Below are positions 57,080 through 64,000 of a stretch of DNA of 64,000 bases, piece after piece. A program made the translations under genes and the position numbers. Every line of letters starts with the position of its first letter. The stretch's first letter is position 1. The notes beneath the pieces were generated by a model. That model made no database searches. It was not told where the DNA came from and worked only from the letters and a program-made list of their open reading frames with translations. Origin of the DNA: Carposina sasakii (lineage: Eukaryota; Arthropoda; Insecta; Lepidoptera; Carposinidae); contig CP053159.1 in assembly GCA_014607495.2 (NCBI GenBank), forward strand, positions 69,501 through 133,500, read 5' to 3'.

Positions 57080-58155
57080 TAATAGTCTAGGCTAGTAGTC
57101 CAAACAAGGTTTCGAAGTGTGCATCTATTATAAAAATAATAGATCTCGAAAAAAATAGCATTCAAGATATTCACTGCACAATTGGCCGAATCACGAAATG
57201 TCCGAAAAATTCCTTGAATATAAATGAGATCCACTAATGAAGCCGCCGCGGCCCAGGCGCATACTAATGCTATGTAAATGCGCGCAAATTGCACGACTGA
57301 TTGATTTGCCACGCAACTGGTTTCGTAAACGCATCAATATTCAACAACCGAGCTGCGCTTGCGCATTCAACTTTACTCCTACCATTCTCGACTTTAACGC
57401 GCATACGTAGAGTGGGTATTCCGTTGATTATATTTATCGCGTATACATAAACGTTGCGATTTCATATGAGCCAATCAACACATTTAGTTTCTAATATATA
57501 TTATTTGCCGGTTTAGTGACGTGACTTTAATAATAAGTGGAAATATCGCTTGTAATATGAGAACCGTGTATTACGATTCGATATCCAATAGGCATGTAGG
57601 TAATTTTAAATCTTTATAATTGAATAATTACTGTTTAATCGTGGCTTGAAGTATCAAGGAACTCTACCACTTAATCAAGTATAATAATCTTATACTATTA
57701 TTAATTATTATTGTTATACTATTTACCTCAGATTTAACTAATAGATATTTCGATAATTTCGACAGTTTGTCCGGACATCCGACTCTACCTAGTTTGCGGA
57801 TAGACAAGCACGATCTCTATCGACATCCTTTACCTGCAGTAGAGCTTATGAAAGACGCAAACCCAAATAAAACTGTAAACCTATATAGTATAGGTAATTA
57901 GAAATATATGGTTGGAAGCTATCATTTAGGAATTTCGATAAGATACGATGTTATTTCAGCCTCATGTTTACCTCAAGCGAACGCGAACGCTACACAGTCC
58001 GAGCGTGATAGAAAAAATCCTCGTAAATATTGGAATTATTCTTGTTTCGCTTGTTACAGTCAGTTTTTGTGCGACACAGCGATGTTACGAGTATCGGAAC
58101 TAAATATCTCGCGTGAAGTCGCGTGATTTGAGACGAGCAGAACAATGGTCGCGTT
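57080..58155. other. Unassigned DNA with POU-like block
   Basis: 57235-57310 has CATACTAATGCTATGTAAAT, GCGCGCAAATTGCACG. A TACGAGTA occurs at 58086. No supported exon. Confidence 0.35.
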
Positions 58156-58162
58156 CTGTCAC

Positions 58163-58286
58163 CGGAGATGCGCACGCGCAGCGCGGGGCGGGACGAGGGC
58201 GGCGCGGGGCGTGGCCGGCGCGCGATTGGTCGCCGCATGCAAATGACCCGCCTGCAATCTCGGCGGCTCTTCGGAGAGTGCTCCAT
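58163..58286 (-). CDS. Weak candidate alternative first exon
   Basis: Minus strand: ATG in good insect context (AAAACAATGG) at 58286, 41 codons beginning MEHSPKSRRDCRRVICMRRP and ending RVRIS, then G and a donor-like G|GTGACA at 58163/58162. The end phase is 1, again matching the exon at 25278. The composition is Arg/Pro-rich, as any frame in GC-rich DNA can be, and the same DNA has GC boxes, ATGCAAAT and a CCATTGTTT Sox-like word. A promoter or regulatory island is as likely as an exon. Confidence 0.22.
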
Positions 58287-58670
58287 TGTTTTAAAATTTA
58301 AAAAAAACGCGAGCTCGTTTGTCGGATCGGCGCAAAAACTGTGGAATGCCATAACAAGAAACAGCAAAAACTTTGGAGACAGAGCTTTTGGTATTTTTTT
58401 TCTTTTTGTCCAATTTATGCAGTACTAGCGCACGCGCATTTAACCTTAGCGCACTTCTACAATCGCCTCGACTTAATAAGACGCCGATTTTGATGGATCG
58501 GACAGAAGGAATGAGTGGTGGGACAATGCCTGTTCCTAATAGGGTAGGTATATTATTTTAGAAGAGTCTTCAGCACTGCTGTGCTAACTGAATTGTACTT
58601 TATTATACCTACCTATATAACTGCAAGATGCACTATTTCTTTAAAGTTTCTGCACAATGCGTTGTCACCT
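58287..58670. other. Unassigned DNA
   Basis: No repeat or gene recognised. Confidence 0.35.
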
Positions 58671-58676
58671 ACCTGG

Positions 58677-58925
58677 GGGCCAATTCTCGAAAAGTCTTGA
58701 GTTGGAACGAAGCCGAAACGGAACCGTTGTAGACCAGTTTGTAGACACTCAGAACAAAGCAATAATTACTTTATGTTGACGTAATTAGACACATTTCAGC
58801 ACGAGACAGATATTTGTTTTTATTCTGTCATACTCGCGACCGATGCGTGCTAAAATATACCTACCTTATTACTCAGTTCGTTAGATGGTTGCGTTTTGGC
58901 TCAAAAAATTATCGGAAGAATTCGG
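58677..58925 (+). repeat. Interspersed repeat family D, copy 2
   Basis: GGGGGCCAATTCTCGAAAAG, CGAAACGGAACCGTTGTAGA, CACATTTCAGCACGAGACAG, TTCTGTCATACTCGCGACCG, and GGTTGCGTTTTGGCTCAAAA. Reverse complement of the 48981 copy. Confidence 0.75.
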
Positions 58926-58929
58926 CTCC

Positions 58930-59860
58930 AGCTGCGTACTAGGACCTACTTATTAAGTTAGGTATTCTATCCTCAGACGTCGGCCTGATTTGACTCATTT
59001 GCAGTGTACACAAATATAGTATAATGAGCGAGCTGGTTTAACAAGAAATTCTTTCTCTTATTGAGGGATCGACCACCACCGGGCCTATTACAAAATGCCT
59101 CCGTGCTTTTGACCCTGCGTTGATCTGCCGACTCATGATCACGAAACACGCAAGACACTACATGTCGTAACGAGAAGCCTTAGGTTATCCAAGTAAATTC
59201 ACCTATTGCGCCATTTTGCAACCAGATAAATACATAGCTGCTACATCTATGTGCGAAAACCAATTGAAATTTTAAACGACATATGTTTCGCCAAACACGT
59301 GCCGTGGTGTGCAATCATTTTTGCAGGATTAGCTTCTTACCATAGTTAGTTGTCTGGGATCTACCTGAACCACGACTCAACTAACAACTAAAATTCCGAA
59401 TGTCTATTGCAAATCACTTGTTCGCTATACCGCTCAATGTCAAAATAAATAAAAAATTTGTCTAATACGCTACAGTATTAGTGTTGGCGAAACATATGTC
59501 GATTAAAAACAATTTTACATTGGTTTTCGTATGAGTTGTAGCATGCGTACGTGTATTAGTAGTGTGTAGCATGCTAGGTGCTTGGATCTGGTTTCTAAGG
59601 ACGTTACGACTGTAGCTATCTTTGTGTTCGTGAATCATGAGCTAGGCAGATCCGTTAGTGGTCAGTTTCGGCTCAGGGTATTTTCAGAATCGGCCCGGTG
59701 GCTAGGGCGATCCCTACATTATGGAGATTTGAACTTCCGAATCAGACCGGCTGGACGCCTGAGTACACATTCAGTATATTTTAACATTCTTTATTCATAG
59801 AAAATATGTTGTCTTTACGGGGATGACGAATAAAAGGCGCAAATACTAATTATTGAAAGG
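58930..59860. other. Unassigned DNA
   Basis: Two occurrences of a CGACATATGTTTCGCCAAACA-like phrase, inverted, at 59278 and 59486 (TTGGCGAAACATATGTCG), mark a possible 230-bp foldback element. No coding support. Confidence 0.4.
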
Positions 59861-59861
59861 T

Positions 59862-60062
59862 AGACTCCGTTTCATAGAGTACCTACTCGTAACTCCCGTG
59901 GCTGATTTTGGAACTAAAATTTTTTGTATGCAGTAACACCGATAAGGTAGCCATTCACATAGCGCCATCATTCAAAGAAACTTTTTGATGTAACGCACTC
60001 AATGACAATTGCATCTCCTCGTTACTCTTCACCCATGAATTGGACGCCATTACCTCAGTCAA
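59862..60062 (+). repeat. Family F, copy 2
   Basis: AGACTCCGTTTCATAGAGTA, TTTGGAACTAAAATTTTTTG, TATGCAGTAACACCGATAAG, TAGCGCCATCATTCAAAG and TGTAACGCACTCAATGAC. It carries TACTCGTA at 59884. Confidence 0.7.
59884..59891 (-). other. TACTCGTA micro-insertion inside family F
   Basis: Reads CCTACTCGTAACTCCCGTGG where the copy at 42333 reads AATAACTCCTATG and that at 63903 reads AACAACTCCTGTG. It is the reverse orientation of TACGAGTA, placed at a TA. Confidence 0.65.
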
Positions 60063-60451
60063 ATTTACATTGAATGAAGCGCAAGAGACGCACAATTAAA
60101 ATGAGGCAATAAATTAGCAGATATAAGTATGTAACTAAATGTCCGTCCGAAGCTACCGGCCATGCGCTCGGGAACTCTTACAGAAGTAAAATTATTAATA
60201 ACAGAAGTGTTCTGTAAAATACAAAACTTAGTGCAGATTTTTCGAATGCTATCCAACTGTCGAATATTTGACATGACTTCAAGATACTAATATAAAAACT
60301 TCCCGTCATCATCATCATCATTCTATCGAAACTCATATTGCCAAGAATTTATCATTTGCTAAACTGCCGGCTGCCTGCCTGACACCAACTCTCCTCGTAG
60401 ACATAGATAATGTCTACAAAACTGTTATTTCCTCTTAAAGCATTAAAAGGG

Positions 60452-60720
60452 TTAAGTCAATCGTCCACCGCCAACTAAAACTAAGTTTAGCTTAGCTTAC
60501 ATAGTTGAACTAATGTTTCATGCATGTGCGTTTGCGGTGGACACATACCCACCAAGTATGAAAAACTGGCCTAATTATGTGAGCATATTCTAAGCAAATT
60601 TATTTTAGATTGGCGGAGGACGATTAACTTTATTTAAGCTTAACTTATAGGTATAACTCAACCAAATGAGCGTTATCTAAACTAACTTACCTATATTAGT
60701 TTTGGAGGACGATCAGCTTT
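60452..60720. mobile_element. MITE-like inverted repeats
   Basis: GTCAATCGTCCACCGCCAAC near 60455 is inverted as ATTGGCGGAGGACGATTAAC near 60611, and again, more worn, as TTTTGGAGGACGATCAGC near 60700. Inside, GTTTAGCTTAGCTTA and TAAGCTTAACTTA also pair. Perhaps two nested copies. Confidence 0.55.
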
Positions 60721-61083
60721 AAGCTGGCACCGTCCCAGCCAGCGACCGAGCGGATACTTACCAACACTTACTGTATTAGATCCATTAAATACTACCTAAT
60801 TCAGTTTCTAACATAGATTTGCTGACAATGCATCTTTCTTTATTGAGGTTACAGATTACCTAGGATATCTATATTCATTTGCAGTAGGTACGTAAACATT
60901 CTAAAAGTATAATGTTTTGACTAGCTTTTAAGCCTTTTATTGTTAATTATCTTGTAATATACTTTTGTTTTGGTTGAATTAAATTTGCCAGCGTTTCAGA
61001 CATTTCCTACATCTCTCTTTCGGCTTTAATAATTATGAAAACTTAACATTATACCTAGATACTAAATGTGTATAATAGGTAGG
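60721..61083. other. Unassigned DNA
   Basis: AT-rich, nothing recognised. Confidence 0.4.
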
Positions 61084-61352
61084 TATAATGTTTTTACGTA
61101 TTGGGTATAACGTATAATACTACTGCTGCTTCTCTTCCCGGGCATACTGTACAAGTCAGTAGAGAGACAAGAGGGTCTTGGTGTTTTGTAGGCGATGGGC
61201 TGACCACCTGTCACTACTAACCGAACTTGTACTTACATTTCAACTACACCCTCAAAATTTGGTCAGAAGTGGCACCATGTGGTTCTATCGGCCCTTGGTG
61301 CTCTGCCTACCCCGTAAGGGATACAGGCGTGATTGTATATATGTATGTATAA
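61084..61352 (+). repeat. Interspersed repeat family C, copy 3
   Basis: TATAATACTACTGCTGCTTC, CCCGGGCATACTGTACAAGT, GGGTCTTGGTGTTTTGTAGG, CCATGTGGTTCTATCGGCCC and a terminal ATATGTATGTAT run. Confidence 0.8.
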
Positions 61353-61359
61353 AGTTTTT

Positions 61360-62425
61360 GTTTGTGGACTGTGGTTTAGTTTTGGTAAATAAGTAATCCA
61401 TTGCCTACCCAAAGAAAACTGATACCAGATACGCATTTAGATAACAACATCAATAACTCTCATATTTATAATTCCAATAAACATAATCGCAGACCAATTA
61501 GCGCACAACTGGACTGAATGACAATTAAAGCGTAGGACACTGAGGGCTCATTACAGCAGCATTAGAACGCGCATACGCATTCAATAGTGCGCAAAAAGCA
61601 GGCTCGGTGAATGGCGGGCGGCGTCCGCGCACAACCGCACGGAACGTCCGCGCAGGCAAAAACCGCGCCGGACTCTGCATATGAATGGGCCGGTTTTTGT
61701 CGTGTCACCGCCGCTAATATGCCGCTGCACTGATTTCAATATGTCTTATATGATTCGCTAAAGAGCTGAGATAAATTGGAATATGTTGATCACGCCAAAA
61801 ACTCAAACCTTTTATCTGGGAAGATAGCGAACAGTAACTATACTTACTTTAGCTAGTGCAAATACAATGTCACGTAGCAAACAAGAATAACATCTGATGG
61901 TGACCAATAACATTCAAACCCTCATTAGATATGTAAATATTTAGCATTAAAATAGTTGGTACCAGGCTTGCATCATCTTTAGAGAAGTCAACCATTCGTT
62001 CACATCATCAACTTTTTACAGCGACGTTCTCTTATTTCCCAGGAAAATCATCTTTTTTAACATTAAGGTGTTTAACAGATAATTATAGAAGAATTATGGA
62101 CAAAGAATTTAGGATTTAATATCAGAACAGATCTTGAAGAGCAGCACCCTAGCGGCGCAGGCGCACAAGCGCGCGGCTGATTACGTAACGAGCTGGCGGC
62201 GTTTTTGCGCGTCCTCCCGAGACGAGCGGACATTCAACAGATTATCCAGTGTCTCCGACCGGTGACCACGCATCGTGGAGTAAGAACTAGATGGAGGCGC
62301 TTCAATGTAGACCTGAGACCACGGAGGAGTTAAAGGAGCCCAAAAACTACCTGGGGATATATGTTTATGGGTACATGCAAATATCGGTCTTATAACGGTT
62401 CGGTCGGCCGTACGAGTATAACCAC
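61360..62425. other. Unassigned DNA with GC-rich block 61500-61740
   Basis: The block alternates GACCAATTAGCGCAC, GACAATTAAAGCG and CATTACAG homeodomain-type words with CpG-rich stretches (GGCGGGCGGCGTCCGCGC): a candidate regulatory element. 62150-62230 is also GC-rich. No exon. Confidence 0.35.
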
Positions 62426-62429
62426 TAAC

Positions 62430-63073
62430 GTACTGTTAACGAAACGCGGTGCGAAGTAATATACTGGGTGTAAAAAGACAACTTTGTTCTTTTAATACCT
62501 CGTATTCTTTGTAACATCACGATTTCTATGGAAGCACCCCTGGGAAACCACGGGTTTCCAAGATATTGAGGTCCAAAGTTACTTGAATATCAGCAATTTT
62601 TTTTAAATAAATCCACCTGGAAACTGTAAACAAACATTTTTTTTAAGACTCCATATAAATATATAAAAATATTAGTTTTGTAGGTACATTTGTCAATCGA
62701 ATACTTTGCCTGCAATAATTTTTTTTTTTTTTCGTTTCCCAGGGTTGGTTCCATGGAAAAAAATTATTGTTACGTTACAAAGAATACGAGGTATTAAAAT
62801 AACAACGTTCTCTTTTTACACCCTGTATACTTACCGCGTGAGTCACGAAAATACCGTTGAAAAATTAAATTAACACGTGAATAACGTTGTTATTTTAATA
62901 CCTCGGCGTGAGTAATAAGGTATATTTTAGCACACATCACAGACAGAATAAAAACAAATATCTTTCTCGTGCTGAAATGAATTTTAAAAAGTAATTATTG
63001 GTTTATTCTGAGCATCTACAACGGTTCCGTTTCGCTTCGTTCCAACTCGAGACTTTTCGAGAATTGGCCCCCA
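62430..63073 (-). repeat. Family D, copy 3, split by a MITE and a 70-bp insertion
   Basis: The family D sequence runs GTTAACGAAACGCGGTGCGA to 62461, resumes at 62828 as TACTTACCGCGTGAG, is broken by 70 bp, and resumes at 62913 as TAATAAGGTATATTTTAGCA up to GAGAATTGGCCCCC. Compare 48981-49253, which is uninterrupted. Confidence 0.8.
62464..62825. mobile_element. 362-bp TA-flanked MITE
   Basis: Ends CTGGGTGTAAAAAGAC and, inverted, CTCTTTTTACACCCTG; long subterminal inverted repeats through AATACCTCGTATTCTTTGTA. TA is present at 62462-62463 and 62826-62827, and once only in the unfilled family D copy at 49 kb. A Tc1/mariner-type non-autonomous element. Confidence 0.85.
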
Positions 63074-63079
63074 AGTCCT

Positions 63080-63900
63080 CCTCCTCTCCGTCCTTCGTCC
63101 ATGGGATGCTCTTCATTATATCAGACGACATGTTCATTCAAAATATCATGGTTACTGAGTAGTTGTAATAAACATGTGTAAGGACTGAATCTCTGGACGT
63201 TTGTTAGTGCATCGTACCTTATGTCTGATCCTTTATTAACATTTTTGTTTACCCGACTACGGCGAAGCAAAGAGGAGGGTTACGATTTAAATAACTTCAT
63301 TACGTTATGTAAAGTTTATCAAATAAACAATGAGGATTATGACAGTATTTATATCGAATGATCATACAATAATAGACATATGCCCAAAAACTCTCCATAC
63401 AAACGGTTACTTTGTTATGACGTCTTGTTTGAATAACTACTTAGCAGCTCTTGTGGTTATTTCAGCTAATCCTTTTTAGTGCTACCCTACAAACAAACTT
63501 ACAGTTATTTATTAGTAGCATCTTTGTAAAACAATTTACCGAAAGAAGTCTCATGAAATGTTCCCAGATTTGAATACCCAGATGAATGAAATCCAAATAA
63601 AAAATTCAAGCTTTAGGTAATTACTTGTAAATCATAGCTCATACGCTAAAATAATATTAAACTACTATCAGTCCTAATGAAGCATTATGATAAAAACTCA
63701 ATAACTTGCATTTAGTCGTGTTACATATTTATACTTTCCGGTGGCTTCGGTCGCTATATATAAGTGGTAAAGAGCGTTCGATGGGTAACAATAAAACCGA
63801 TTGCCAAATGCGATAAGGCAATGCATTAAATGCTTCTACTCGTATATCGGTAACTAAGGAGCTTGCATCTTTTGTAGGGAATTGATTTCGTGCGTAAGTA
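63080..63900. other. Unassigned DNA
   Basis: AT-rich, one TACTCGTA at 63837. Nothing else recognised. Confidence 0.4.
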
Positions 63901-63902
63901 GA

Positions 63903-64000
63903 TGGAGTCCGTTTCATAGAACAACTCCTGTGAAAGTTTTGGGAACTAAATTTTGTTGTATAGAGTTAATTAGATAAGGTAGTGATACACAGAGAAACTA
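63903..64000 (+). repeat. Family F, copy 3 (cut by window end)
   Basis: TGGAGTCCGTTTCATAGAAC, AACTCCTGTG and GGGAACTAAATTTTGTTGTA. It continues beyond the window. Confidence 0.6.

Overview
This window looks like nuclear DNA from a lepidopteran insect, probably a moth. It is AT-rich, has almost no long open reading frames, and is full of short mobile elements: tRNA-derived SINEs, RTE-like non-LTR tails, foldback and TA-flanked MITEs, and several short interspersed families repeated on both strands. I see no bacterial-type operon, rRNA, CRISPR array, convincing functional tRNA gene or intact transposase. Assignment to Lepidoptera rests on the repeat styles and overall texture, not on a database match.

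The best protein-coding evidence is a set of small, GC-rich, spliced exons on the minus strand, separated by introns of about 5-7 kb. An ATG exon at 31930-31840 (CpG-rich, under a promoter-like block with GC boxes, a CCAAT box and an upstream CRE) ends in codon phase 1 at a GT donor. A second exon at 37204-37108 also ends in phase 1. Both fit the 60-bp internal exon at 25278-25219, which starts with the two missing bases. That exon fits in turn onto a 68-bp exon at 18009-17942 and, as an alternative, onto a possible terminal exon at 5978-5788. A weaker ATG exon at 58286-58163 has the same end phase. Together they suggest one long minus-strand gene with alternative first exons and large introns. 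I do not recognise the protein; its compact GC-rich exons in a very large locus would suit a developmental regulator, but that is inference.

The rest is intronic or intergenic. GC-richer blocks near 16.5-17.4, 24.5-25.0, 27.4-27.7, 44.2-44.4, 46.9, 50.1-50.2, 51.2-52.7 and 61.5-61.7 kb stand out from the AT-rich background and carry homeodomain-like, POU-like, CRE and other motifs; they are candidate cis-regulatory elements. A 38-bp minisatellite of about ten copies lies at 33.9-34.3 kb.

The most unusual signal is an 8-mer, TACGAGTA (or TACTCGTA), seen 19 times. At four places a repeat copy with the 8-mer can be compared with another copy inside the window that has only TA there, so the 6-bp difference looks like a recurrent micro-insertion (TA to TA-CGAG-TA). 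This is what a transposon excision footprint or a tiny TA-targeted insertion would look like. A MITE at 62464-62825 is also inserted, with TA duplication, into a repeat whose unfilled version is present at 49 kb.
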